A DNA stretch of 64,000 nt from Cannabis sativa (Eukaryota > Streptophyta > Magnoliopsida > Rosales > Cannabaceae). The notes under the pieces were generated by a model, which was not told the origin of the DNA, searched no databases, and saw only the letters and a list, made by a program, of their open reading frames with translations. Both the position numbers and the translations under genes were made by a program. The stretch's first letter is position 1, and every line of letters starts with the position of its first letter. The stretch covers positions 27,727,280 to 27,791,279 of the forward strand of contig NC_083605.1 of the NCBI RefSeq assembly GCF_029168945.1, read 5' to 3'. Below are positions 36,400 to 48,112 of the stretch, piece by piece.

Positions 36400-36701
36400 T
36401 TGCCCCCTGAACTTTGACATGTACCAAATCATGCCCCCTGAACTTTTAAGGTCATTGAAAATGTCCCCTGAACTATTGAGATTGTTGGATTTAAGGACTT
36501 TTGTCTAATTTTATTCAATTTTACTATTTCAATGATTGTTTATGTACTAAACCATTTTCCCTAGACTTTGATATCTACCAAATCAAGCCTTCGAACTTTG
36601 ACATGCACCAAATTATACCCTCTGAACTTTCATCTATGTTAGATTTTTTTACTAAAATTAGAAAAAAGTCCTTAAATCCAACAATCTCAATAGTTCAGGG
36701 G
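36400..36701 (-). repeat. Foldback (MITE-like) insertion in leader of D
   Basis: Arms 36465-36513 and 36652-36701 are near-perfect inverted repeats (CCCCTGAACTATTGAGATTG against CAATCTCAATAGTTCAGGGG). Left of the arm lie direct repeats of CCCCCTGAACTTTGACATGT / CCCCTGAACTTTT. No equivalent is present at this place in B, C or G. Clear target duplications were not found and the right side seems truncated. Confidence 0.5.
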
Positions 36702-36702
36702 T

Positions 36703-36870
36703 ATGCATTGCATACCCCTGCGCATGTGGATTCGGGTGTCTGACCGAGCATCAAGGCTGCATGCAGCCTATCTGACCGAGGGACACGGGTGGGACAAGGG
36801 TATGCTTCGGACAAGCCTATCTGTCTGAAGGGATTTTGTCCCATGCGCGCGCGCGAGTGTGCTTTCAAAC
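36703..36870 (-). other. GC-rich island near the primer site of D
   Basis: GC-rich patch with repeated TCTGACCGAG (two copies), a GCATGCAGCC segment and a CGCGCGCGCGAG run. It occupies the same relative position as the island of B but the sequence is different apart from short shared words. Confidence 0.5.
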
Positions 36871-36938
36871 CCTGACATTTTCGTACAACTTCAAAGCGAG
36901 TGTGCTTTCAAACCCTGACATTTTCGTACAACTTCAAA
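36853..36938 (-). repeat. 43-bp tandem duplication in leader of D
   Basis: Two exact copies, 36853-36895 and 36896-36938, starting GCGAGTGTGCTTTCAAACCC. No differences between copies, so the duplication is recent or an assembly artefact. Confidence 0.85.
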
Positions 36939-37156
36939 AAATCATAACTAATTCCTAAAAAATCCAAATTAAAGCCTAAATTTATTATTTTTTTGTCTAC
37001 TTTCCAGAAAAAATAATTCCAGATCAAAATAAAAAATATTTCAGTAACATATATTGCGATTTCTAAACTATCATCAAATAAGGACATAAACCACATGAAA
37101 CCATCCAAATCAACACATAACATCGTTTTAATTCATATTTCATGAAAGTAAATCAT

Positions 37157-37175
37157 TACCATGGCTCTGAGGCCA
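37157..37175 (-). other. Primer binding site of element D
   Basis: Minus strand TGGCCTCAGAGCCATGGTA, two bases from the 5' LTR end at 37178. Initiator-Met-tRNA type. Confidence 0.85.
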
Positions 37176-37177
37176 GT

Positions 37178-39055
37178 TGTTGGATATATTTTACCAGGAT
37201 CTAGATTTACTACCAAGTATGTTTCATTAACATCCTAATATGAATTCTAAAACAATGAAATAAACACATATAAAGTTTAGTAAACCTTACATTGGTTGCC
37301 GCAGAATATAATGACTCCTTCCATTCAGATCTCTAGCCCTTGATTCCTTTCTGTAGCAGAGCATCACCAAGATCTGAACCTGGATCTCTTTCTCTCCTTC
37401 CTTTGATGCTGATTCTCCTTCTTGTTGATTGGATTCTCCTACAGTCTTACACACTATGATTGAGATACCACTTGATGTGTGTGGGCACTCACTCATTCAC
37501 TAATGGCTGAAAAATATTTGTGAAGATACGCTGTAGTGTTTTCGAATTGAAGAAGAAAGAAGAAGGAAGAGGTCTCATCTAGGTTTTAGCTTTGGATGCA
37601 TTAGTTGGATAATGAGACCATAACCTTCCTTTTATACTATTCTTCAATAGGGTTGGGGTTGAATTAAATGGATTAAAAAAGAATAAAATATTGGGAAAAA
37701 ATACATCTTGGCCGTACACAATAAGTGGACCAATCTCTAGTTAAATTTTTTCCACTTTATTTCAACCACTTATTCTTCTTTTCAATAATACCATATTTAA
37801 AAAAAAAAAAACCTATAAAGGCCAAACTATTTATTTAATAATTAATATAACTATCAAATAAAATTGTCATTTATAATATTTATTAATTAGACTCCATAAA
37901 GTCTCTTAATAAACAAATAAACCCCAAAATACTATTTCTTCACAATCAACCATAACATAGTGAAAATTCATAAACTAGACATAGTCTAACTTTAGAATTA
38001 TAATTGATTAATCAAAATCAATTAACTGAGTCTTACAAGCAGTATGGTCTCAACTAGTGTGGGGACCATGGGCCTATATAACCGAGCTTCTAATAAGCCG
38101 AATCGAATTTACCAAGTAAATTCCCTAACTTATTAATTCCTTATTGAATCCACACTTAGAACTTGGAATTGCACTCAGTTATATAGAACGCTCTATATGT
38201 TCCACGATATAGATACGCTATTAATTATCCATTGTTATAATCCTAATTTGATCAATGACCCTCTAATAGATGATCTACATTGAATAGGAACTAAATTACC
38301 GTTACACCTTCAATGTATTTTATCCTTAAAACACTTAGCTCCGTATAAATGATATTTCAGCGAAGTGAAATGAGATCTCCACCATTTATCTCTGTTTAGC
38401 CAAGCTCGAAGGATATCATCGTTTCACTTATAAATTCCTATAGAAGTTATAGACTCCATATTTATGTTAGCGCTCCCTCTCAATTATACTATCATGTTCC
38501 CAAAATGTACGTATCACCCTGACCCAAAAGTAGGCTTAACTAACAAATCAAAGAACATGTACAATACTCTTGAGATCGAACCTAACCATATCAGGATTGA
38601 GATCATTTGATCTAGGATCAACGAATGATATTGAATTGAATAGATATTACGGTAAGTTTTAATATATCTAATCAAAGTTCAATATCGGTCCCTTCCAATG
38701 TATACTCCATACATCCGATACTGGTAAACTTTGCCAATTCCCTGGAAAGGACATATCACTTATCCAAGGTGTAAGAATACCTATCCCTGATTATCATGTT
38801 AGCCTAAATCCAGTGAACTGATAAATCAGGGAATAAACTTTCGAACATATAATTAAGATTATATTCCACTGTGCTGACAACACTATAATCATTAACAAAT
38901 TCATATGTTCTGGACTTAAATAGAATTCATACATTATATATAATCATGAAATAAATCATGTGAACCATGCAACATAAAATGTTATTTCTGATCTTTATTA
39001 ATAAGTAAATCTGATTATATTGAAATGGGTTTTATTTAGGGCACGAAACCCAACA
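37178..39055 (-). repeat. 5' LTR of element D
   Basis: Plus-strand reading TGTTGGATATATTTTACC to GGGCACGAAACCCAACA, 1,878 bp. A short A-run at 37798-37811 is a local oddity. It retains the segment deleted from the other LTR. Confidence 0.88.
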
Positions 39056-40865
39056 ATGTTGCTCTCACACGTATATATATGTCTATGTGGCATAGACCTA
39101 CGTGTTACGCTCACACGTCTATTTACAATAAGGCCTTAGTAAGGTTTATCTCGGTTATAATTACCGAGTCTAACTTGGTTATACCTTGCTCGCATAACCC
39201 TATTCATATATATTTACGTAATCCATACATTACGTTCTTTCAGTGGTTTATCCTGATAATATATACCAGGTCTAACCAAGTTATGTCTTATACACATAAC
39301 TCTTGATATATATATATATACATTCCATATACACTATAACATATAAAATCTTAGGGTAATAACCCTAACTTGCATACCAAATAGTCTCTCATATTACATA
39401 TTATTGCATGCTCAAAATAACACTTACAGAGATTAATAATCTAAATTCATGCTTTCACTTGATTAGCAATATTATTGTACATCATCGCTTTCTTACCTTC
39501 ACATAAATTCTAGGGTAATCACCCTAGACCGCATTGCTATCAAACTCAAGGTACTAAATTACCGAGTCTAACTTAATTATGCATTGTGCGCATAATTCTT
39601 TATTACAATATATTTAGCATGGCATAGCATTTATACATTAATAATTACTAGGGTAATAATCCTAGGCCATTAAACCGCTCACTTTAGGGTAATAACCCTA
39701 ATCTCGGTTCTAATTTATCACCAATATAATATTCAATATAAGCACCAACGTGCATATCTCTACATGCAACTACTGTCTTACCTGTTGTCCCGCAAAAGAA
39801 GAGATTCCAAATCCCGGGTGCTCCTGACCAGGTGCCGGTAATCCTAGTCACAATACCGAGATTTACACAAAAAGGGTTAACCCCCAATTACACATTCATA
39901 AAATATAATCATGGCATTTAAAATACAGAGAATCACATAGAGCTTGGAACGAGCTTTCCAACGATATAAAGAACTCTCAAAACGGAGTCTCGAGTCAAAA
40001 GTTATGGCCAAAACAAAATTCAGCATTTTCCCCGATACAGTCCAACCGGAATTTCGGTTGGAACAGCCCTGAACCAACCGGAATTCCGGTTGTCTGGGCA
40101 GCAGAAACACGCAAAATTTCAATCTTTAAGCCCCCATAACCTACTCAAATCTTTACCAAACACCACCAAACTTTCCAGAGCATCATTATATAACATATGT
40201 AACATATTCTACAGCTCAAACACAATTATTGCTCCAAGAATCAAAAAGTGCCATTAAAGCTCCAAGCTTGAGTTCCATGAACTCAAGCTTGCTCTACACA
40301 ACACTATCCACTAAAAATTGAGTTAAGAACTCAGAAATAAACTCATCACCAACCTAATTTCATCACTAAAAGCATTTTAAAGAATCAAGATGCAAACAAC
40401 ACACACCCATAAGCTCATATACACCAAAATTATCACTAAATCTCAAAATCACAACAACAAGCATCATAAACTCTCAAGAACACCCAAAATACATTCAAAG
40501 AGTTTCAATTGAAATCAGAATTAACACAATTAAAAGAGATAAGGGTTTTACCACAATCTCCACAAGCTTGAAGCTAGAAATCCCCCAAAATCCACTCCAA
40601 AATCAATGTGTTTTCTTTCCAATTCAAAGAAATCAAAATGAAAGGTTAAGGGAGAGAGAAGGGTCAGCCAAGAGTGGTTCACACAAGAAATTGATTTTCC
40701 AATTTACAAAAATTTTGTTTTTGTTGAATAATACTTAAGTGGTCAAAATGACCAAAATACCCCTAAGGCGTTAATATAACACATACACAATTTCAAGGGC
40801 AAAAATATCATTTTCAACACATACACACTTAAATAAATTTCAAGTTATTCACTCAACCATAAAAT
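39056..40865 (-). repeat. E, middle part: palindromic repeat array and unique AT-rich tail
   Basis: Continues the CACACGTNTA tandem units, then four near-palindromes TAGGGTAATNACCCTA (about 39354, 39511, 39648 and 39686) interleaved with ACCGAGTCTAACTT units. Two larger palindromes follow: CCAACCGGAATTTCGGTTGG (40043-40062) and CCAACCGGAATTCCGGTTG (40075-40093). From 40100 it is AC-rich without features. The frames at 39684-40122 overlap these repeats and are not genes. Confidence 0.55.
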
Positions 40866-42744
40866 TATTGGGTTTTATGCCCTAAATAAAACTCATTTCA
40901 ATATAATCAGATTTACTTATTAATAAAGATCAGAAATAACATTTAATGTTGCATGGTTCACATGATTTATTTCATGATTATTTACATAATGTGTGAATTC
41001 TATTTAAGTCCAGAACATATCAATTTGGTAATGATTATAGTGTTGTCAACACAGTAGAATATAATCTTAATTATATGTTCGAAAGTTTATTCCCTGATTT
41101 GTCAGTTCATTGGATTTAGACTGACATGATAATTAGCGATAGGTATTCTTACACCTTGGATAAGTGTTATCTCCTTTCCAGGACATTGGCAAAGTTTACC
41201 AGCATCGGATGTATGGAGTATACATCGGAAGGGACCGATATTGAACTTTGAATTAGATATATTAAAATTTATCGTAATATCTATTCAATTAAATATCACC
41301 TGTTGATTCTAGATCAAATGATCTTAATCCTGATATGTTTAGGTTCGATCTCAAGAGTATTATACATGCTCTTTGATTTGTTAGTTAAGCCTACTTTTGG
41401 GTCAGGGTGATACGTACATTTTGGGAACATGATAGTATAATTGAGTGGGAGCGCTAACATAAATATGGAATCTATAACTTCTATAGAAATTTAGAAGTAA
41501 ACGATGATATCCTTCGAGCTCGGCTAAAAAGAGATAAATGGTGGAGATCTCATTTTACTTTGCTGAAATATCATTTATACGGAGCTAAGTGTTTTAAGGA
41601 TAAAATACATTGAAGGTGTAACGGTAACTTAGTGCCTTTTCAATGTAGATCATCTATTAGAGGATCATTGATCACATTAGGATTATAACAATGGATAACT
41701 AATGACGTATCTATATCGTGGAACATATAGAGCGTTCTATATACTGAGAGTGCAATTCTAAGTTCTATGCGTGGATTCAACGAAGAATTAATAAGTCAGT
41801 GAATTTAAGATATAAATTCTTGATCTGCTTATTGGAAGCTCAGATATATAGACCCATGGTCCCCATAGTAGTTGAGACCATACTGCTTGTAAGACTCAGT
41901 TAATTGATTTTGATTAATCAATTATAATTCTAAAGTTAGACTATGTCTAGTTTATGAATTTTCACTAAGCAAGCGCGAAATTGTAAAGAAAAGAGAATTC
42001 TAGGTTTATTTATTAATTAAGAGACTTTATATGTCTAATTAATAAATATATTAAATGACAATATTATTTAATAATTAATTTTTAGTTATTAAATAATTAG
42101 AATTGGTATTTAAATGGTTGAATTGGAAAATTGGCGTTTTTGAGAAAATGAGATGCAGAAATGATAAAACAGCAAAATTTCATAAGTGAGGCCCATTATC
42201 CAAAGCCCATGGCCGGCCACTCTTATAGGCTTTTATCATTTATTTTTTCATTATTTTAATGCTAAATAATTCTAACTTAAACCTAGGTGGTTACCTATAA
42301 ATAGATAGTGATGGCTCTCATTCACACTTAATTCTGTCAGATGAAAAGTTGAGCCTCCTATTCTTTTCTCTATAGGCCGAACCACTTCCCTTCTCTTGTC
42401 TTCTCTAAATTTCGAACCTTGAGTGATAGAGTAGTGCCCACACACATCAAGTGGTATCTCAATCATAGTGTGTAAGACTGTAGGAGATTCCAAACAACAA
42501 GAAGGAGATTCAGCATCAAAGGAAGGAGAGAAAGAGATCCAGGTTCAGATCTTGGTGATGCTCTGCTACAGAAAGGAATCAAGGGCTAGAGATCTGAACG
42601 GAAGGAGTCATTATATTCTGCTACACCCAATGTAAGGTTTCCTAAACTTTGTATGTGTTTATTTCATTGTTTTAGAATTCACATTAGGATGTTAATGAAA
42701 CTTACTTGTTAGTAAATCTAGATCCTGGTAAAATATTTCCAACA
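40866..42744 (+). mobile_element. Solo Copia LTR nested in E
   Basis: Starts TATTGGGTTTTATGCCC (second base mutated from G to A) and ends TTTCCAACA, 1,879 bp, with perfect target duplication AAAAT at 40861-40865 and 42745-42749. TATA box TATAAATA at 42296-42303. No internal region. Confidence 0.9.
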
Positions 42745-43088
42745 AAAATGCCAATATAAAATATCGAAAATGTATTTCGGCCCCGAACCCGGTTCGACCC
42801 GAAATACCCAATTGTGACTATACCACGCCGACTTGTCAGAAAACACCTACGAAAGGACACAACAAGTACACTATATAATAATATAGTCCATAAGCACGCA
42901 ATTAAATTCAATTTACAGTTTTACCCTTCTCGGGTCATAATTACTAAAATGCCCCTGGCTCACCAACGGGGTCTTAACATATAATTAATCAAACAATTCT
43001 CATATATTGAACTATATAATAATATAATTCCTCAATTAATTATCTAATTAGGGTTTCGCTAATCTATTTCTTAGTCTAGGGTATTTCA
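42745..43088 (-). repeat. E, right end
   Basis: Completes E after the solo LTR: a CGAAAATGTATTTCGGCCCC segment, CCCGAACCCGGTTCGACCCG, then AT-rich DNA ending CTAGGGTATTTCA before target duplication TAAAT. On the minus strand the element would start TGAAATACCC. No coding potential. Confidence 0.55.
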
Positions 43089-43535
43089 TAAATTCACTAA
43101 CTTATTAATTCCTTGTTGCATCCACGCATAGAACTTGGAATTGCACTCTCAACTATATAGAACGCTCTATATGTTCCACCATATAGATACGCTATCAATT
43201 ATCCATTGTTATAATCCCAAATGATCAATGATCATCTATAGATGATTTACATTGTATAGGGATTAAATTACCGTTACATCCTTCAATGTATTTTATCCTT
43301 AAAACACTTAGCCCCGTATAAATGATATTTCAGCAAACTTAAATGAGTACTCAACCATTTATCTCTGTTTAGCCAAGCTCGAAGGAAATCATCATTTCAC
43401 TTCTATTTGCTAGATAGAAGCTATAGATTCCATATCTATGTTTAGCGCTCCCACTCAATTACACTACCATGTTCCCAAAATGTACATATCACCCTGACCA
43501 AAAAGTAGGCTTAACTAACAAATCAAAGAACATGT
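43089..43535 (-). mobile_element. Reverse Copia LTR R2, second segment
   Basis: Resumes R2 after E with TAAATTCACTAACTTATTAA and stays collinear with other reversed LTRs down to AAATCAAAGAACATGT, where element G interrupts it. D's LTR reads AAAGAACATGTACAATACTC across this point, giving the empty site. About 500 bp of R2 should lie beyond G. Confidence 0.75.
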
Positions 43536-45444
43536 TGTTAGGTTTTATGCCCTAAATAAAACTCTTTACAATCTGATTAGTAATCAACATAAGAAATTTG
43601 AAGTGATTGATGTTTGCATGAATTTTACATGCTAATGGTTTAATATGTTTAATATGTTTATTACATTCATACACACAAAATCAGTTAAATCCAGATCATA
43701 TGTTTATTCACAATTACAGTATCGTCAACACAGTGGAATGTGATTGTGATCATATGAATCAAAAGTTTTGGTCCCTGTTTCATCAGTGTTATTGGATTTA
43801 CACTAATGTGATAATCAGCGATGATGTGTACTTACACTTGGAGTAAGTGTTATGTTCTTTCCAGGACATTAGTAAAGTATACTAGTTTCGAATGTATGGA
43901 GTATACATTGGACTGGACCGATATTGCAACTAAGTTAAGATATTACAAACTTACCGTTATACATATCTTTCCAAGTCAATATCAGTAGTTGATCTTAAGA
44001 TTAAAAGAATCTAAATCCTGATATGCTTGGGCTCAACTCAGGAGTGCTATTCATGTTCTTAGATTTATTAGTTAAGCCTACTTTCGGGTCAGGGTGATAC
44101 GTATATTTCGAGGACATGATAGTATGATTGAGTGGGAGTGCTGAACATAAATATGGAATCTATAGCTTCTACTGGTGTATAGAAGTTAAGTGATGATTCC
44201 CTTCGAGCTTAGCAAATAGAAGTAAATGGATGAGCTCTTGTTTAACTGACTAATTATTAGATCACTAAACACCATTTACAGGTAGCTAAGTGTTTTAAGG
44301 GGCAAAATACATTGAGGGGTGAGAACGGTAAAGAAATCCCATCTCGATGTAAATCATCTATATAGAGGATCTTTAAATCACAATAAGATTATAACAATGG
44401 TTAAATGAGATAGTATATTGGTATCGTGAAACATACAATATGCTCTATATAAGTCTGAGAGTGCAATTCTAAGTTCTAAGAGTGGATTCAACGAAGAATT
44501 AATAAGTAGGAATTTACTTGGTAAATTTGGTTCACTTATTGGAAGCTCAGCATATAGATCCATGGTCCCCATTCTAGTTGAGAACATTCTGCTTTTAAGA
44601 CTCATTAATTGATTCGTGATTGATCAATTATAATTCTAAAGTTAGACTATGTCTAATTTTATGAATTTTCACTAAGTAGGGGTGAAATTGTAAGGAAAAG
44701 AGTTTTCTAGGTTTATTTATTTATTAATAGACTTTATATGTCTAATTAATAATTAAATTAAATGACAATATTATTTAATAATGTATTTTAGTTATTAAAT
44801 AATTAGTTTTGACATTTAAAAGGTTAGAATTGGAAAATTTGTATTTTTGAGAAAATAGAGATAAAATTTGATAAAATTGCAAAATTAAGTGAGGCCCATT
44901 AACACCATATGGCCGGCCACTTAATATGATTTTTCAAATTAATATTTTCATTATTTTAATGCCAAATAATTCTAAACCTAGACCTAGTAGTTGCCTATAA
45001 ATAGAAAGTGATGGCTCATTCACAACACATGCTTTCATTAGCTTTCTGACAGAAATTTCTCTCTTCAGAAAACTGAGCCTTCCTCACTCTCTACCTTGGC
45101 CGAAATCTCTCTCTCTCTCTCTTTTCCCTTCATCTTTTTCGTGACCCTAGTGAAAGAGTAAGTGCCCACACACAGCAAGTAGTAACTCAATCATAGATTG
45201 GAAGACTGTGAAGGATCAAAGCTTGAAGAAGGAGATTCGGGCTCAGATCTTGATTATACTCTGCTACAGAAAGGAATCAAGGGTTAGAGATCTGAGTGGA
45301 AGGAGACATTTATTCCGCTGCATCAATGTAAGGTTTTCTTAACTTTATATGTTTTTATTTTATCGTTTTAGAAAGTTCATATTTAGGATGTTAATAAACA
45401 TACTTGTGAGTAGATCTAAGATCCTGGTAAAATAATTCCCAACA
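43536..45444 (+). repeat. 5' LTR of element G
   Basis: TGTTAGGTTTTATGCCC to ATTCCCAACA, 1,909 bp. TATA box TATAAATA at 44996-45003. A CT microsatellite lies at about 45106-45122. Confidence 0.88.
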
Positions 45445-45446
45445 AC

Positions 45447-45465
45447 TGGCCTCAGAGCCATGGTA
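45447..45465 (+). other. Primer binding site of element G
   Basis: TGGCCTCAGAGCCATGGTA, two bases past the LTR, initiator-Met-tRNA type; identical on the sense strand to that of D. Confidence 0.85.
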
Positions 45466-46024
45466 ATTGATTTACTTGCATGTAATTTGGACTTTAAAAC
45501 GATTGTTTGTATGTTCTTTGGATGGTATCATGTTGTATTGAGTGTTATTTGATGATTGATTGATGTTTGTGAAATTTTCGTGAAAAATAATTGTGATTTC
45601 GTTTCTGGAATTATTTTTATTGGATAGTATAAAAAAAATTAAGCAAGTTAGCCTTTTACAGAACTCAATTTGGATTTTATTTGAATTAGTTATGATTTTT
45701 TGAAGATTTGACAAAATCGGAATTTGTCTTGATATTTTCCTGCGATCGCAGAACTGTCCGTACAGTTTCGAATTTTTTCTTTTTTCTTCAATTTTTCATA
45801 CTTTTTCATGGAATTAACTTTCAATTTTTTGTATGGTTTTGTATATATACTATTACTATTCCTAATTCAATTCTAATTATCATTTTAAATTAATTTAATT
45901 TTTTTTTTTAATTTAATTCAAGATATTAGTGTAATTTGAATTTGAATAGAATTAGTATTTATCTTTTTGCTTAAAAATCTATCTTATTTTTAAATTTGAT
46001 TATATTTTTTTTAAATTTAAGGTC

Positions 46025-46140
46025 AGATTTTTTAAGATATTGATAATATCTTTTAAGATATTTATAATATCTTTTAAGATATTTAAAAATATCTTATCTT
46101 TTAAGATATTTTAAAAATATCTTATCTTTTAAGATTTTTT
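46025..46140 (+). repeat. Short palindromic AT repeats in leader of G
   Basis: Repeated units around ATATCTTTTAAGATATTT, each self-complementary, at least five in a row. The corresponding part of B has only single scattered ones, so this looks like local expansion in G. Confidence 0.6.
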
Positions 46141-46963
46141 AATTAAATCTTTTTAGATATTTTGACCATATTTAAATTTAAAATAAGATATTTATAATCA
46201 TGTAATTTTAAATAGATATAAGATATTTTGCTAACTTTTAAATTTTGTTATTTTATTTATTTAAATTAAATTTAAAATCTGAAAAGATATTTATTTATCT
46301 TTTCTAATTTTTATTTAATTTTTAGTTTTAAAATAACATTTAATTTTTAAAAGTAGTTAGCAAATTTTGAAATGATATTTAGGTTGGTTGAAACCTAATT
46401 TTTCAAAATAGTAGGTTTAATTTTAAATATTTTTTTTAGATAATCTCGAAATTTAAATTTTTTTTAAATAATAAATATTTTTTTTATTTTATTTTTTTTT
46501 CGAAAATTAAATTAATTTTTTTTAATTATTTAATTATTTATTTTTCGAAATTATTTATTTAAAATTAAATAAATCCTACTTCCAACTATCCAACTAACCT
46601 TGTTGCAGGAGTATGTGGTTTTAGCTTGTGTGTAAGTTTTAAAAACCTATTATTACTTGATTGCAAATAGCCATGGTTACTTTTTGCCAGATCTAATGAT
46701 CTGATGGCTCCCTTGGTCAAGTTAATAATTTGTAACAGGTAAATTTTACAATCTTCTTTCATCTGTGTATGACCTAGCAACATGATAGGATCCATCCAAA
46801 GTGTGCTTGTGTGAGCCTGTGTGTTTATTTTATTATATAGATGCATATAGGTTGTTGCTAAATAAAATGTCACACCATGATAGATTTTATTTAGGTCCAT
46901 TTAGTTATTGGACCTATTCAATTAATAACAGTTATTCATTTTAAGGTTAAATTCCTCTCTTAT

Positions 46964-47055
46964 GGGCCTCGTGTGAGAGTTGGGAGCCATAGAAGTGGGT
47001 ACGACATACTGAACCCAGCACCCCCTCACATGAACTACCCCAATTGTGAAGGCCC
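46964..47055 (+). promoter_or_regulatory. Conserved GC-rich stem-loop block in leader of G
   Basis: Same block as 8555-8647: GGGCCTCGTGTGAGAGTTGG at the left and CTACCCCAATTGTGAAGGCC at the right. Outer arms keep six of seven pairs plus one G-U pair. Confidence 0.6.
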
Positions 47056-47268
47056 ATTTGCCTGATTTGAATAACTGTACTAGGTTAATTATATTAGTTT
47101 GACCTAATAAAATTGAATTAGCAACATAATTAACTTTTAAAATATTGAAATTTATTTTCATTTTAATATTTTAAAGTTAATTTTAAGAAAAACACTTTTA
47201 GTTTAGATATTATTTCTAGATAAACTATTTGTATTTTTCTTGTATTTAATTAAATATAGAATTTTAAC

Positions 47269-48049
47269 TGTTGCTCCAAAGTTTGCCCAAAATACGTGGA
47301 CCAGTCAAGAGGGGACACGTGGATCAGATAACTTGGAAAGATTCGCTAAGTCTTTTTATGCCACCAGGAAGCGCTATTAGCATGGGTCCCGGAGGAGACA
47401 CCCGGAGTACAAGTTACTCCTGGAAGCTAGTATAGCGTGAAGGCCCTCCGGGATGTGTCAGGTCTCTCCCGAGAAATCAAGTCGCATTTAATGCTGCATG
47501 GGAGGAAGCGTGTTGGGACTGTAACACGCAATAAAGTCTGACGGCACAACCCCCGAACAGCAGCGCTACAGTAATGATCATTTAAGTCTAGCGACGGCTA
47601 CTCTGCGAAGAGTCACGTCAATCATAAGACAAAAAGGACATTCTCCATAAAAACCCTACAGCACCTAGGGATTTGACCATGCATCACCCATGGTATATTC
47701 ATCGGAAATGCCCAACTTTATGGATACTTACAGACACATGTGTAAGAACAATTCTAGGGATTACCCCACCAAAACACTATAAATACCCCCTCAAAGCTCA
47801 TTTAATGGGGTCGGAGAATCTTGGTTGCAAAAGAGCAAGAAGAGAAAAAACTCACCAAGAACATTCTCTGTATTTAAGAGAAAAACATTCTCTCAAGTGT
47901 AGAATCTGTATTAAATACATCCATTAATAGCAGTGGCTCGTGGACTAAGGCTCATTAACGCCCCAACCACGTAAAAAGTCTTCATCTCACTTTCTTACAG
48001 CTCATTATTATAATTATATTTTAATAGTTGCCGAAAACCTCGGTCAACA
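47269..48049 (+). repeat. 5' LTR of element H
   Basis: TGTTGCTCCAAAGTTTGCCC to CCTCGGTCAACA. TATAAATA promoter box at 47778-47785. A reading frame at 47673-47927 recurs in the 3' LTR and is not a gene. Confidence 0.92.
47778..47785 (+). promoter_or_regulatory. TATA box in 5' LTR of H
   Basis: CACTATAAATACCCC context, a strong plant TATA box. It would drive the gag-pol transcript; the matching box in the 3' LTR is 59405-59412. Confidence 0.7.
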
Positions 48050-48051
48050 TT

Positions 48052-48070
48052 TTGGTGCTTTCATTGAGAG
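48052..48070 (+). other. Primer binding site of element H
   Basis: TTGGTGCTTTCATTGAGAG follows the 5' LTR by a few bases. TGGTGC is the complement of a tRNA 3' end GCACCA; I cannot assign the tRNA by eye. Confidence 0.65.
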
Positions 48071-48112
48071 CTGAGGAAAGCTGCTTCACAACAAGCATTT
48101 AACTTCACGATA

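Larger units (their letters stand above)
27115..39055 (-). mobile_element. Non-autonomous Copia element D on the minus strand, split by a solo LTR
   Basis: Target duplication ATGTT at 27110-27114 and 39056-39060 is perfect. Reading leftwards: 5' LTR 39055-37178, primer site, GC-rich island, leader, solo-LTR insertion, duplicated leader cassette, decayed pol, polypurine tract, 3' LTR 28887-27115. It has the same internal structure as C (no gag), so C and D belong to one gag-less subfamily. About 10.05 kb without the nested LTR. Confidence 0.88.
16472..43088 (-). mobile_element. Insertion E: long solo-LTR-like element hosting C, D and a solo LTR
   Basis: Ends TGTAACACCC (left) and GTATTTCA (right), flanked by perfect 5-bp duplication TAAAT, splitting R2. 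After removing C, D and the solo LTR at 40866-42744, only about 2.9 kb remains, with TG...CA ends and no internal genes. That fits a solo LTR of a long-LTR element, read on the minus strand by comparison with 1-744. Ty3/gypsy (Del/Tekay-like) is my best guess from size and style, not proven. Confidence 0.6.

Noticed and set aside
39684..40122. Two overlapping minus-strand frames in E
   Set aside because: They cross palindromic LTR repeats and have no domain; no continuation across E.
47673..47927. 84-codon plus-strand frame, repeated at 59300-59554
   Set aside because: Lies over the TATA box and transcription start region of H's LTRs; no domain.
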